64,000 nt of DNA from assembly GCA_023055355.1 (NCBI GenBank), contig JALJCS010000002.1, positions 76,837,001 to 76,901,000 of the forward strand. The letters run 5' to 3'. The position numbers and the translations under genes were made by a program. Below the pieces are notes generated by a model, which had not been told where the DNA came from, made no database searches, and saw only the letters and a list, made by a program, of their open reading frames with translations. Source of the DNA: Agelaius tricolor (taxonomy: Eukaryota > Chordata > Aves > Passeriformes > Icteridae). Shown here piece after piece: positions 12,277 to 25,794 of the stretch (within the stretch, counting starts at the first letter, position 1; every line of letters begins with the position of its first letter).

Positions 12277-14067
12277 TGTGTCCAGGATCAGGTAATCTTG
12301 AGTTATTTATAGAATGTCTAAATTAGGTTACTTTATGGTTATGTCCCTTTTCTTTCCAAAGTCCATATACTCACCTGTTTGTTGAAGCAATTAATGTACT
12401 TTTAGTACAATTAATGTCTATTGTCTTTGACAGTTCTTAGTGTGCTGATGCCAAACATTTAGGTAATTAATAAAGTAAAAAAAAAAAAAGGTATCAAAAG
12501 TCACATGATATCAAAACAATAGAAATTAATTTTAATTTTGCTCGGTAGTATTTTGAGAGTGAGGTATATTCCTATATAAAAAAAAAAAAAAGAAGGATGG
12601 TTTTCATCTTCAAAACCTGTTAAAAGTCTTAGCATTACAAAAACCACTGAATTAGAGGTTATTTACTGCTAACAGACCAGAAGCAGATTTGGAATTTGGA
12701 CACTGTAGGATTTGTATACTACCAGCTATATCTCTCTCTTTTGCTCACAGTTTTAGAAACGTTTTTTCTAATGTATTTATCGTTCTGGAAAAGATAAAAT
12801 CAGGCAAAACCGTCTTTAATTTATTTTTATTTTTGGTGCTGGAACTTATCTGCACTGAGAATGCCAAAGAAAATAGATGAAAAATGAATTTTTACTCTAG
12901 TTTCGCATTAAAATACTTAAAAGAATTTTATCTTTTTCAATTTTTGAGAAAAATTACAAGAGAAACATACTTAGAAGGAAGTCCTCTCAGGTGAATGAAA
13001 ACTTAACAAACATAAATTTTTCAGATGAAAACTTTTCTCAAACCTCAAAGTAAAAGCGAATTTTAAAACACAGTTTTTATTTGGCAAGTCTTTAAACTTT
13101 CGACACCATCTGAAAAAACATTTTTTTAGCATGAATTTGATGTTCAATTTAATTGTTATAGTTATAAGTATTTATGTTTCCACTACAGTTACTGAAGGTA
13201 GAGAAGTTTGCTCATGCTGTACTGGAGACCAGGCCAGGATCAGATAATTCCTCCACATTTGGCTTAAATCAAAGCCAGAAACACTCTTCATGGTCAGCGA
13301 TCTGTGAGAGGAAGGTGCAAGAATGGGTCTTCTATTTCAGCCTAACAGTTACCTGAAAATAACTTTTTTTCATCCTCTGTCAAGGAAGGTGGATTCAGGT
13401 AATATGTAAACTCAGTAACAAAATACTGTGCAAGTTAAGGGAAAGAAAGTAAAACATGTAAGATGTAGCCTCTTGAGCATATTCATACTTCAAATGTGTC
13501 TGTACAATTTTTTTAAGAAGAGATAACAAAATTAGCTGAATTTTTGAAAGAATGAGTTCTTCCTTGATTACAATCTGTACAGTCTTATCTAATATTTCCT
13601 TATGGCTGTATGTAATGCTATTTCAAACTCATGGACATATTGCAACAGATGATAATGGAAATTCATTCAGGCTCATGTGGAAAATAAACACAGAGCTATT
13701 AGCACGGGCAAAACTTCTAGAACTGAGTTTTAATGGTTTATGTTCTATTTAAAAGAAAAGGATATTTGGTAATTAGAAGACTGTCAACTAGATCAAACAC
13801 AAATAACCCTTTAATCCAAGGCAGTTAATACTTAAAGCAAAAAGTCACAGTGTGAAGATCTATCAAAGAATGCTGAAAAGTTGTATTACATAATGCTGTC
13901 TTGTAGGTGCTTTATAGACCTCTCAGGGAGAGGACAGACTTAGCCAAAGCATGGATTCCACATTGTTAGTTTGCAGAGCCTTTAAAGATTTCCAAAGATT
14001 ATAAGTAGTAGATTTAAATAAATTTGAGGTTAATTTTACCTAATACAGATCTCTCAAACAATTAATA
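12277..14067. other. Unique AT-rich DNA with poly(A) runs
   Basis: Long A runs lie at 12477-12489 and 12578-12591. No gene or recognisable transposon was found. A 60-codon frame starting at 13174 follows an acceptor-like TTTCCACTACAG, but no protein similarity is apparent. Confidence 0.5.
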
Positions 14068-14102
14068 ATTTTGAAAATAGAGAAACTGAGGCAGAGAGAT
14101 TT
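14068..14102 (-). mobile_element. Possible MIR SINE scrap
   Basis: The stretch containing GAGAAACTGAGGCAGAGAGA resembles the conserved core-to-tail region of the ancient SINE MIR read in antisense, where the consensus has GAGGAAACTGAGGCACAGAG. Only about 35 bases align, so chance similarity cannot be excluded. MIR relics are known but rare in birds. Confidence 0.3.
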
Positions 14103-14335
14103 CCATTGAATTAATAATAAAAAAACGCCCAAACACTACAAAAAAAACCTAAAAACTTGTAGCATGATTCAGATGTCAGGTTTCCATAAAAAACATCATC
14201 TTGGCTATGTTATTGCTGAAAATTTAATTTAAATCCATGAAATACACATTTTGAGTATGCTAAAACACCTTCTTGAAACAGAAGTTATCAATTATAAAGG
14301 TTAACAATTAATAAAATAATAAACATAATGCTCAT

Positions 14336-14384
14336 AAATATATACTTTATATACTATATATATGCTATACAAAATATATATTTT
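14336..14384. repeat. AT-rich low-complexity stretch
   Basis: The stretch is made of TATATA, ACTATATATATGC and AAATATATATTTT units with few C or G bases. It is low-complexity sequence with no other signal seen. Confidence 0.7.
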
Positions 14385-14427
14385 CAGAAAACATTAGCTG
14401 CACTATTTTGAAACTGTTTTTTTTTTT

Positions 14428-14832
14428 TGCCTGGAACACCTTTTCCATGAAGATGAGAGATTTGGGGTCGTTCAACCCAAAGAAGAGAAGGCTCCAGAGA
14501 GACCATACAGCAGCCTTCAAAGCTACAGGAAAGCTGCAGAGGGACTTTTGAGCAGGTAGTGATAAGAAAAGTGAAATGTCTTTAAACTGAAAGAGGGCAG
14601 TTAAACTGAAAGATTAGATATTAGGAAGAATTTCATTACTGTGAGGGTGGTGAAGCACTAAAATTAGGTTGCCCAGAGAAATTGTGAGTGCTTCATCCCT
14701 GGAAGTGTTGAAGGATAGATCCCTGTGCAATCTGTTTTGGTGGAAGATGTTCCTGTCCATGGCAGTGAGATAGGAATTAGATGATCTTTATGGGACCTTC
14801 CAACTGGAACCATGATATAATTCTATCATTTT
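14428..14832 (+). mobile_element. CR1 LINE 3' end, sense
   Basis: It follows the CR1 3' consensus well: GAAGAGAAGGCTCCAGAGAG, CAGCAGCCTTCAAAGCTACA, AGATTAGATATTAGGAAGAA, TTACTGTGAGGGTGGTGAAG, GGTTGCCCAGAGAAATTGTG, ATCCCTGGAAGTGTTGAAGG, TAGATGATCTTTATGGGACC and the tail AATTCTATCATT. It is truncated at the 5' end within the segment just before the tail region. A small internal duplication of AAACTGAAAGA lies at about 14585-14612. It is non-coding and younger-looking than the copy at 7655. Confidence 0.92.
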
Positions 14833-15957
14833 GTCATAATGGACTAACCAAATTCTCAAATGTCTTCTGATTTAGGTATATTATTATTTTTATCTGAAAA
14901 AAAAGACCCATGAGATACATAGAGCATAAGAAAAATCACCTCTGGTCAGAGAGTATTTGAAAGGAGAAGGCATAGAAATTGCATTTAAATATTGAGTATT
15001 TCGTTTTTTTTCACTCTGAGGACACATCATCTACACTGTACTTATAAACTTCTGGAGAATCACTTGTAACTGTGCAAGTTGAATATTGTAAAGCTGCAAA
15101 CCTGATAATCTGCAGAAAAAAGAAAGGATCCTCAAAATAAATTTATTTTAAATGAGTATGAAAATTTGTCACCACATATTTTTGTTTAATTACTGTAACA
15201 TTAGTCATGGAAAACTGATCATACAAGTGACGTAGGTCAATATGGTTGAATGTGTCTACAAAATTTCAATAGAATTTAGGAAATTTACTTTGAGGGAAAT
15301 TAAATGTATATGGAGCAGCAAACCCAGTCCTGGTTTATCTATACATAATTGAACTTGCTTAGGTTTCAATCTTTCTTTTCACACAAGGAAGTTATGGATC
15401 CAATTCAATGAAGTAGACTAAGAAAACAGCACAGCCAGATATTTTTTCCCTATAAAATAAGGCTGACAGGGAGCTCACAGAGACCACAGCTCTGGCTGAG
15501 TTATTTCCATATTAACTCTTATGTTCTGCTCACGGTGTCTGAGATCACCCCCACCAAGTTTCTTGGCAAACCAATCCAGGCCTTTGTCCTTACAGTGAAA
15601 CTATTTTTCCTGACATATATTCTGTTTCCTGGTTTAGCTTTCTTTCCCTTTTACTGATGGATAAAGAGAAAAGAATATTAACTTTGCAGCAGTCTTCTAT
15701 TGCCCCTTTCTTCCCTAACCCATCAACTGTAACTGTTTCAAACTTTTCAGAGGTACTACATCTTCAAAATGTCTCCTCTTACTTGTTGTTCTCCTAAGTC
15801 ACTAGTTGATTTTTAGCCTGCTTGAAGATAAAAATACTTATTTTTATAGACATAAGGGAAATATTCTAAAAATTTATTCAGGAGGTTGCAAAAAAGAAGA
15901 ATAAAAGAGGGTACTTTTTTTTCTTTTTTTAATTTTTTTTTCTTTACTGCCTGTAGG

Positions 15958-15987
15958 CATTCCTACGGCTGACTGACTGTAGGAATG
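15958..15987. repeat. Small hairpin, 9-bp arms
   Basis: CATTCCTAC (15958-15966) and its reverse complement GTAGGAATG (15979-15987) flank a 12-base loop containing a GACTGACTG repeat. No transcription signal is attached to it. Confidence 0.6.
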
Positions 15988-16070
15988 ACTTTTGTTACAA
16001 GGAGAGCAAACCTTACTCTCTTTTTCAGAACATTCCTGCATATTCTCATTCAGTGAAACTTAATAAGTAT

Positions 16071-16090
16071 TTCTATTCCCAGGAATAGAA
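16071..16090. repeat. Short palindrome
   Basis: TTCTATTCC and GGAATAGAA are perfect 9-base inverted arms separated by two bases. A chance origin is likely. Confidence 0.6.
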
Positions 16091-19000
16091 TACTTCTTTC
16101 AGGAAGAATGAAAAAGTGTTCTTTAAAGAGAAAGTGAACTAATTCTCTTTGCTCTACCAGATTGCACCTCAGATTTAGGAGGGAAGGTCAAGGTGATGCA
16201 GCTCTGAAAGCTAACAGATTTCCAAGAGCTGCTTTGTGCATTTTTGCAGGGGTAATAGTCTGAGGGCAAGTCACAGATGTTTGAAATTTCCCTCACAACA
16301 TCTAGCATGTTTCTGCATTGGGTTTGCCATTACCCTTCTCAACACAGAAAAATCATGCTGGGTTGTGAGATCATTTTTCTATGAATCAAAAGTGCTTCCC
16401 AAATGAGGAAGAAGTTGTGGAATGCTTGACCATTTTTGCACTTGGGGAAAATATTTACAATCTGCATTAGCTTATTTAGGCAGACAGATTTGATGTTAAT
16501 TTTACTTGGACAGCAAAGATTGGCAGGAATTTAATCTAAAAATATTTAAAATAATATTGTATTTTATGAAGCTGCCTTCTACAGACTTTCATCTTCACTA
16601 AGGTATATTTGATTTCATATTTTTTATTCCATCAGGCTTAAAAGAAAAATATGCCTCAAAATACTATAATGTTTTATTAAAATTTACCTACTCTGATACA
16701 AGAGCTAAATATACTGTGATTCTTTGGCTCTGATCTCCAAAGTAATTCAATTTTCTTGATTTTTTAAAAATAATTATCTCTTAACACATTTCCCATCAAT
16801 TTATTAGTTATAGCTAAGTATTTTCTTTATTACCAAAGTCCACAATATTAAAAGCTATTATAATGAGGCTCACTTACTTTGGAAATTATGGTATCACTTA
16901 CACATTTGGAAGACTAAACAGAAGGAAGCACTGCATTGCACTTATTTGCAATATTGTTTTCAATCTTTTTGTTTGGTTGGGTTTTTTTGTCCTGAACAGT
17001 GAGTACATGAAGGCCCAACATGTTCTTGAAGTCATTGGAACATTTTCTAAATACCATTTTGCTATCTCAATGAATTCACAGGAGACCAAAGAGAAAGTGG
17101 GGCATTTCATTTTAGGTCCAACAGTGGTTTAGAGTAGTCATTATGTAGCTGTCCAATACAAAATTGTCTTTCATGTAAGGCTGCTGCATTTTGGACTAAA
17201 ATATATTTACGTTCCTATTGCTGAAGCCTTCTTCTGTCAGTGTTTTATGCTGTGAAAATAGGAAGAAGGGGAAAAATAATCTGTCAATAGATAGATATCT
17301 CAACTACTATTTGGAAAAATTTATGTTGTCCTAGAGAATTCCAAACAGTTGAGTTTCCTATTATAAGGGTTATTTGTATTTCCGAAATGTCATAAGTTCT
17401 GAATAAACAAAACTCCTCTGTGGATTTCCAATTTATAAGGGTATTATTAGAGCATATATTACACAAATTTAGCAACAGTTCTCTTTCTTGCCAAGTGATC
17501 ATTCAGACACTGAGGCATTATTTGTTGAAGGAAGAGGTCTCATAATCAGACTTCTTGTTTTCAGAAGTATGACAAGAATGGGAACTCTTTTAAAGCAAAG
17601 ACAGCCATTTAATCCCAAGACCTTTGTCCCAGATGTCAGTAGTAAATACCAAGGAAACTTCTTTTGCAGTACTTAAGAGTCTTCACTACTGTTGCAGGAC
17701 TTTGCACATCTGTAAAGGCACAGTATGTGAAGATTTCATCCTGCATCCTGATGCATGTGGATCATCTTTGTAAGGAAACAGCTTTTGCCCTAAATGCTGT
17801 ACAGACCCAGCGTTCCTTCATGCATGGCTTGGATGATGTGACCTGGCTCCCAGCCAGGACAAGAGCAAGGCAGTGATCAGTCTGAAGGGGGCAAACCCAC
17901 CTGCTTGATAAACCAAGCTGTCCAGCCCATGCACGAGTAGGACATATTTTCCCTTAGAACATTTGCCCTTTTACTTTTCATGCAAAAAGCAGCACAACCA
18001 GCCCCTTTTTCAGTGTGGTTCAATGGCTTTTAAGGCAGGATATGAGAACATCTACATGTTGTGGGCTGGCAGAGTCACATCTTTGTAATTTTTTTTAAAG
18101 GAGATTTTACAAATTTTCTAGCCAATGTTACTTACCATTTTTGCTAGATCTGGATACCTGCAATGCTTCTGCTTCCGACAACTCCACAGTTTTGTTTCCC
18201 AAGTCAGGTGATTCTGCTGGCAGGGGGAATGGACTTGTCACAATGATGAAAAGCACTCTTTTATTTACCACAGTGGTCCTGGATGGTGCACTGCCAGCAG
18301 CCACTAAAGATCTTCCTCAGGAAAACATGAACTACTGGAGCAGATTGGCAGCATGGGCACTGCTCACCACCTTGCTTGTAGAGGTGGGCAGGTTTGTGCC
18401 ATGGCTTTGGCCAGCCTGGCTGCACTTCCACTAATGGTAATTACAGAGCAGCAGACTGGTAAGAGAGGTCAAAAAGACTGCTCAAAAAAATTGAGAACTA
18501 TAAGACAGATATTTATAAAAACTGACAATGAGGAGCTGCCTGGAATGGAAGAGCAAAACTGTAGGTCTGACTTTTCATAGCTCACATTTATTAAAAAAAG
18601 TGCTCATATTGCATAGCTGTGAATTAGAAGTTCTCTCCAGTCTGCCCTGAAACAGTTTTGGGTTGATTTTATGACTCTGCAGGGTCCTGCTGTAGTTTTA
18701 GATTTATTCTGAAAATAAAAAGCAACCCAATGAGAGAACTTTATACCTTGAAGAGGAGCTGAAGCTGGAGTTGGACAGGCTAGAAGGTCATACTATCAGA
18801 GGTTGTGAGCCTCACAAGGTGACCTGTTTGAAAAGCTGGTTAAGAAGGTCAATTTAAATGGACATTTGTGATGAGAGGGGGCTTGCAAAGCCCTAGCACC
18901 AGAAAGGAGTAGACACGTATGTGAAGGGTCAGGGATTTGCTTGTGAGGCCATGGAGGAAAGTGAAATCTTGGATTCAGAATGTAGAAATGATGAAGTCAA

Positions 19001-22000
19001 GAGATATGTAGAGGTGGGATGCTGCAGAGGAAGAAAAAAAATCATGTATAAGCAAATTGAAGAGGGTTTGCCCACTTGTTTATTAATACTTAACACTTGT
19101 TTATTGATGCCTGATATATTACACTTACAAAGACAAGCATTAAGACAAATGTCAAAGACAGCAATAAATTTCTGACTAAATTTGAAGCTAGAGTATGGTT
19201 TGCATTGCTGAATTAGGAACTGAAGGCAAGATCCTTAATTATAATTTTTTTTTTTTGATGCAGTATGAGGAACATTTGCTGCAACAGCTTACCTCCACAG
19301 AACAACTGGATAAACCCAGAACTAGGAAAAGGGTCTTCTTGTTCATAATTTTTTATTTCAGGACTACATTCCCTGTTTTTTCTGTGCTATAATTCCAGCT
19401 AGTTTTCCACATTTACTATCAATTGGGAAGCAACAATGCCCTGACATTTCATTGGCAGACTAGTTAGCTGAGGAGAAACAAAATTTTATTCCAGCTGTAG
19501 GCATAAGTCTTCTCTGCATTCTCATACCACCACCACTTTAAATTCCTTGATGTTTATTAATGTTCTCTGCTTTGCCATAAGCTATTTGAAAATATACTAA
19601 ATAATAGATTGCTTTTTTATATATAAAGTAATTTACATTCATGATTTCCAGCAGAACTGTAATGCCATGGTATTTTTTCAAAAATATAGAATCACAAGAT
19701 TCTAACATATTTTCAGGGGTGATGTGAAGTAGCTTCATATGCTGTCCCTCAGTGTTGTTTGCTAAATGCCACTACTCAGAAAGACAAGGTTTCACAGTGG
19801 GGCATATGAAAAGCCCTAGGATTTAAATATAGCTTAAGACTTTCAATGGAAACTGCAATACAATAGAGTCAGTAAATACTTTTTTTCCAAACCAAGACAA
19901 CACATATTTACACATTTCATGTAAATATGGTGTGTACCAAATCAGTAAGCAAGAAAAAATAATTGCTTTATAACCAACAAAAAAATAAAATTACTGTGAC
20001 AGAGATTTAAATAAATGCAATTCCACACCTGAAGGCCCACATCTCTTTTGACAGTTCAGTTAACCTTTAGCAACATAGGTATAATTTGTGATATTTATAA
20101 AGCCCAGCCATAGGAACAGAACTTCCAACATGAGAAATGTTGATAAATGTTTGCAAAGTCCAGACTAAATCTAATCCTCTGGATTCTGTTCTGTAGGTTT
20201 GTAAGCACTTAGCACCCCACATCAATAAAACACATGAGATAGTTTGCACACTAATACCCAATTTTTCCTTTAAGTGAGATTTAATTGCATTCTACTGCAT
20301 TTTTTGATTGAGTAGGGTCAGCAAAAGAGAAAACACAACTAATAATGTGCTGTATATGTGGTAAGACCCTTAATCCTTTTTTTTTTCTGCAACACATCAA
20401 GTAAAATCCTCTGTTAGAATGATCACTAAATTGAAAGACATTGTGTTATACCTGACCAAGACATACCAAATAATTACTATGTAATTATAAATTACAAGAC
20501 ACAGTTTTTAAACTCAATTTCTTGCCTTACACTGCTTTTAGTACCAATTTAGATTCAGAAACTAACACTTTTGCTTTTAATGAAATTTCAGGAGTATGAA
20601 AAATGACTGCTGGGTATGCCCAGCTATTTTTTTCCTCTCCTGTACTGCATACCTGGGTGTCTACATCACAGGTGAGGTGTGCCAGAATGCATGTTCTTTA
20701 TCTTCCACACCTAGAGCAGCAATCTGTCATGAACACACAGGAGACAACAGGAATATTGCAATGCTAGCAAACAATATAAGAGAAAAATGCAGTATTTGTG
20801 CCCTTTCACAGCTTCTTTACCTTTTCCTTACTAGTTTTATTGCTTAACTGAGAAGTTAGGCATGTCTCCAGGCTGTAAAAAATAACAGATTTAAATATTT
20901 CCAGTGCCATTGACTTGGCAGGGGAAAATCCCTAGAATTTTTTATAGAAACAAAGAAAATGACTTTAATATACTACTTTGTTAATGCAAGTTTAGTAACA
21001 CAAATAACAACACCATACGTGGGTCACTGTAGTTTGGTTTTTTTTTGTTTTTCTTCCTGTATTTCTGTCCATTCTGTATTTTGTATGCCTAACCATGAAA
21101 AATAATTTTAAAATTTTTTTGATCTGTATTAAGACTTTGTAGGGTCATGCTTGATTTAACACAATTTATTGTGACTCTTCCTGCTGAGTTTAATCATAGC
21201 AAGATGCAGATTTCTTTCTGCTCATGGTAAAATTCAGCACAGCCAGACTTCTCCCAGGCTTTGCACATCTGTTTTGCTAATCTATATTCTGCAGAATGAC
21301 AAATACAAGCCATGTAAGTCATACATTTTGCTGACTCCAGTGAATATACGTGAAACACCTGAAGTACTGCTTGACAGGCAAAAGTCAAAGGAGTTTTTAA
21401 AGCCTAAGATGGTATTGGTTCTATAATTATTTGTATGCTAATGATTGCCAGCCTCTGAAGACTTGAAAGAAGCTAAAGAGATTTATTCAGGTCCCTGCAG
21501 GATTAGATACCCAGCCAGATCCTCATTGCTATTTTTCTGTTTTCTGGAAGCACTAACAGCCAGAGAGGCTGTTCAGTGGGGCTGCTCACAATTTGGTGGG
21601 AGATGTATTAGCCCTTAGAGCTAAAGTTTTTCTGTAACACTTTGCAAAAACATAGGACTTTGTTTAAATTTTGGTACTGAGCAGACTAACACGGTAATAT
21701 CTTGGGGAATCATGCAGCAACCAAGAATTTATAGCAGAATGGGCCTTGTCCACCACTTCATTGAATTTTCATAACATCATATTTCAATTTTCTCAATGGA
21801 TTTGTTTCAAATATAGTAAATTTCCTCTTGTAATATTCAGGGCTATAGATATCTCCATGCTTCATCTTCAGACTGAGTTAAATTGAATGAAATATTAAGA
21901 TAAATTAAATCTGCTTTGTCATGTGAACTGTGAAAAATATCTGAATGGGGAGCAAAAAAAAAACCAAAATTTTTCAACCATATACAAAAACTCTTTAAAA

Positions 22001-23046
22001 ACTTCAGATTTATTTTTGCTTCTTTGTTTTTTCTTTTCCAAATTTACTTGTTCATTTGCTTCATTATTATTCTCTATGGGTTTGGGATGTCCATTTGGGA
22101 AGTTCATCATGTCAATCACTGAGTTTGTAACTTCTGTAAAAATTTGTTATGTGGGACCTCTCTTAAAAATGATTTCAGACTAAACATCCATCCAGCTTCT
22201 TCCACAGAAAGATAACTGATGAAGACAATGACAGTAGAGAAATTATTATTGAAGTATTTTAATAGTTTGCAATGTCTTTTATTACTCTTCTGTATCACTT
22301 TAAAAAATGCAGCAGTACCAGCTAAATGAAACTGAATTATTTAGGCTAATTTATGGAATCTCTACACTATACTGCTAACAAACACTGAGAACAATTTATA
22401 TAACCTCCTTGATTCCATCCCCCACTTTATTAATCTCTTTACATCCTCAACAAGTTTTATGAGCCTGAGGGGTTTTCAGATTAAAGATTAGTGGGTGTTT
22501 TATCTACAGGTTTTCTGGAAATGAATAATTAAAACCAATATGCTCACGTGATTGTAGCTTTCAATTATTACTTCATGCACATTAATTTGTCTTTTGTTTA
22601 CTTTGTGCAATCTGCATCTCTTGGGTTTCATGTAAGCCCAAGGGTGTTAAGTAACATGTGTTTTTTCCTCTAGTATTATCAGCATCCATTAATTATCTAC
22701 ACACTTGTTGGTACACACTGTGTCCTCTCCTTCTCACAGGTACACAGAGACACATGCTAAATTTCTTAAAATAGCTTGTTTCAGCTTTTCAGTGACAGAT
22801 GCCTTTCATGTAATACCCTATGATCACTGTCTTCCTTACAGCTATAAAACCATTGGGTTTCTTGTTCAAAATTCTTACATAGGTCCTGCAGTTTAGAGGA
22901 GGTTTCTTTTAAGCACTACTCTTCTATTTTGAAAGTAAAGGCAACTAAAGTACGAGCTTTGAAAATCTATCCTCAAAAATATGAAGTGTAGGGCCTCTAG
23001 CCTATGCCTGTGAGTAACTAAATGCTGAGAATACTCTCTAGGTCAA

Positions 23047-23077
23047 CTGAAAAATATCACACACTGAAAAATATCAC
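23047..23077. repeat. Two-copy short direct repeat
   Basis: CTGAAAAATATCACA appears at 23047 and again at 23064, with a period of 17. It looks like a local duplication. Confidence 0.65.
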
Positions 23078-23986
23078 ATGGCAAAAGTAAAATCTTGATT
23101 AATCTATTCTTTTTAAAATCTGTTTTAAATTGGCTAAAACTGATATGGGATTTTTTTTATCCAATACTGCCTAAAGAGACTGTACATTTTGCACAAAGTT
23201 CAGAATTACCCTAGGCAATATATGATTTTGCCCAAATTATTCTTTGAAAAATCAAAATTATGCATTTGAGGATGTTTAGATTCAAAAAAACCTATTTTAT
23301 TTTCTTAAGCTAAATTACAGCATCCCCTCTGAGTTCACAGGCAATTTCTTCTTGGATGAATTGTGAGTCACTTGTGGTTTGGATGGTTCATCTCTCTGTT
23401 GCAGATCTAGCCACGTCCTTTGCCAGGTGCCTCCCTCTTCCCTTGTGCTCAACTGATGTGATGTGTCAAAGGTCATGGGAGAATTGTGTGCCATGGATTT
23501 CATGGAGAACAACTTTTGAGTAAACAACAATTTATTGGAGAAGAGTTAAACGATAAATGAACATAAAATAATCTTTGCTTAAGTTCCGGCAGATAACTAA
23601 AAAACCAAAATCATTATTTCAGCTCCTAAATAGCTGAATTAGCCTTTACAAGAGGAAATGCAATGAGATGTTTCAGAGAACAATTTTGGGAAACTTCTGT
23701 TTTTCATCATTATTTAGAATAGAAACAAGTGGCAAAAATTCCATGCAGTAAGGATTTTCATTTTTTGTATTCCCTCGTGTTGATTTTTTCATATATTTCA
23801 AATGATTATTTCAAAAGGAAAATATGAAAAGAGGTCTGTTTCTAAAACTAGGTTATTTCATTACATTTCATATGAGATATCTTTTTACTTCCCAGTAAAA
23901 TATTCATTGTAGTTTTAAAGGAAACGGAAGTATCAGTAAATATGTATTGAAAATGCATATAAGTTATGTGCAAATGTAATGTAAAC

Positions 23987-24052
23987 TGGGAGGTTTGAAC
24001 TAGGTGAACTTTAAGATCCTTTCCAGACCAAGACATTCTATGATGCTGTGAT
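23987..24052 (+). mobile_element. CR1 tail, sense, about 65 bp
   Basis: CTGGGAGGTTTGAACTAGGT, GAACTTTAAGATCCTTTCCA and ACATTCTATGATGCTGTGAT together match the last about 65 bases of CR1 (GGTTGGAACTAGATGATCTTTAAGGT type) including its terminal repeat. It is a severely 5'-truncated copy. Confidence 0.8.
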
Positions 24053-25794
24053 TAATTCATTGTATTGTAAATACATTATTAGCAATACCGATGTTCATAC
24101 AAGGAAAAAAGTTCAGTACTGACTTCTCTTGAGTAACCTATATAATGTTAATTTTTTTCTTACAGTTTAAAGAAAGTGCTGCCCTAATTAGTGGTAGTCA
24201 AATATTGTATCATCTAAAAATTAGTTCAATTTGACTAACCATCTAAATTACTTTGCACTTATTTGAAATTTTTATGAAAATGACAAGGAAGACTTGTAAG
24301 ATATGTTTTCTGGGGTTTTTTTTGTTTTTTTTTTTTCTTTTCTTCACTGACAGTTAGAGAAGGATTCTTACCTGCGGTGCTTTTAGAAATAACACAGTCT
24401 TTTAATTTGTGATGAAAAAAAAGGAAAAAAAGCACACACACAACACAAAACCTCTAAAAGCAAAACAAAAGAAATCATAACTGAAGTTCAAGGCTCCCAT
24501 GTCCAGCATGATGTGAGTGCCTTCATTTCCATTTTCAGTTAAGCACATTGTAGAGAATTTAAAAAGGCTTTGAAGTTTGTTTCAAGATTATGTTTTGGGT
24601 ACTGCTTTGAATCATGGTACTCACAAACTTTGTTGTAAAAGTTTATAATATTTGGGGATTAGATTTTACATCTAAAGTCTTCAAAATTTCTTGATGTCAA
24701 GTTGTACCAAGAGGAAATATATTTCATCCATTTTATCCATCTCACAATTTAAAAATTGTGCTTATCTTCCCAGGAAGTTCCTAAGCAAACCACAGGAGTG
24801 AGGATGTTGAGAATTAATTTGGTTTGAACCAGGTAAAAAAACCCCAAATCTTCATTCACATGTGTCTCTGGGGATGGGAAAAGAAATTCGGAGCTGGACA
24901 ATATTTTCAGATAATCCCATCTGAGAATGGTGTGCCTGTAACTATCTGTCATACTAACACTTTCCTTGAAATTCTGGAATCTGAGGAGCAACCACCAACC
25001 TCTCTGCTCCTAGTCTAACAAATTATGAATCCAAGAAGTCAGTAAAATGTGAGACCATATAATCTCACCCATATATAAGCAATACAAACCAGTCCTATGT
25101 AGATGGATCAAACCTAGCTCCATGAAAGACCTAAGTGTATCTAAGTGTCAATTCTATATCAGAAGGAATCCTTAACTTTTTAGGTTATCAAAAGAGCTCT
25201 TGGAGCGTTGGGACCTGGCTGGTTACAATATACAAGGGCCAAGCCTCAGCTGGTGTGAGTTGATAAAGTTCTGTGGAAATTACACCATCACTGACTTGCC
25301 CTGATGCTCTTGTTCAATGTGTCCAATGAGACTGTGCAATCCAGCCCTGATAAATCTGATAATTCAGCATGTCCTGAAATATACTGGACATTAAAAAACT
25401 TGCTTGAAGTTAGCAATAGTTTCACAATATGGTAGTGAGGTTATTGCTAAGGTTTTGTTGTTTTATGTTAAAACTGACTCCATTTTCATAGTAGAAATGC
25501 AGCATGTTTCTTTAAAACTTTTTTTGCTAAAGCTGAGATATGACTGAAGGAAAAATCCAATATTTCTCTGCCTGAAGAAATAGAATTTTGTTTTTCTCTA
25601 CACCAATGTTTTAACATATGAAAACATATGTATTTGAAGAATGGGTTTATTCTGAATGAAGTTCAAAAGGCAGTCTGTATGACTTGCATACCTATTTATC
25701 TAACAAAAATGAATGGTTTTCTGTAGGCAGACAGAGACTGGCAAAGGCAGATATACCAATAGATAATTAATGCTGTGAAGGTATCTTTAAATAT
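24053..25794. other. Unique DNA with T-rich and A-rich runs
   Basis: A T run with single G and C interruptions lies at 24316-24342, and an A-rich run followed by CACACACAC at about 24415-24450. The two face each other as a loose inverted pair about 75 bases apart. No gene was recognised. Confidence 0.5.

Larger units (their letters stand above)
14833..23986. other. Long unique stretch with minor low-complexity pieces
   Basis: I recognise no gene. Things seen: a T-rich run at 15915-15945; a hairpin at 15958-15987 and a palindrome at 16071-16090; GC-richer patches at about 17690-17900 and 18150-18440 with 60-97-codon frames of no known family; T runs at about 19243-19257; and a 17-bp-period duplication at 23047-23077. 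The segment at about 15490-15830 vaguely resembles an antisense ancient CR1 (blocks like TTTTTCCTGACATATATTCT and AAAATGTCTCCTCTTACTTG), but not enough to call. Confidence 0.5.

Noticed and set aside
15490..15830. Antisense ancient CR1
   Set aside because: A few blocks look similar but the order and length of matches are too weak to call.
18141..18580. Overlapping 97- and 75-codon frames in a GC-richer patch
   Set aside because: No known domain, no splice context, and the two frames compete for the same bases.
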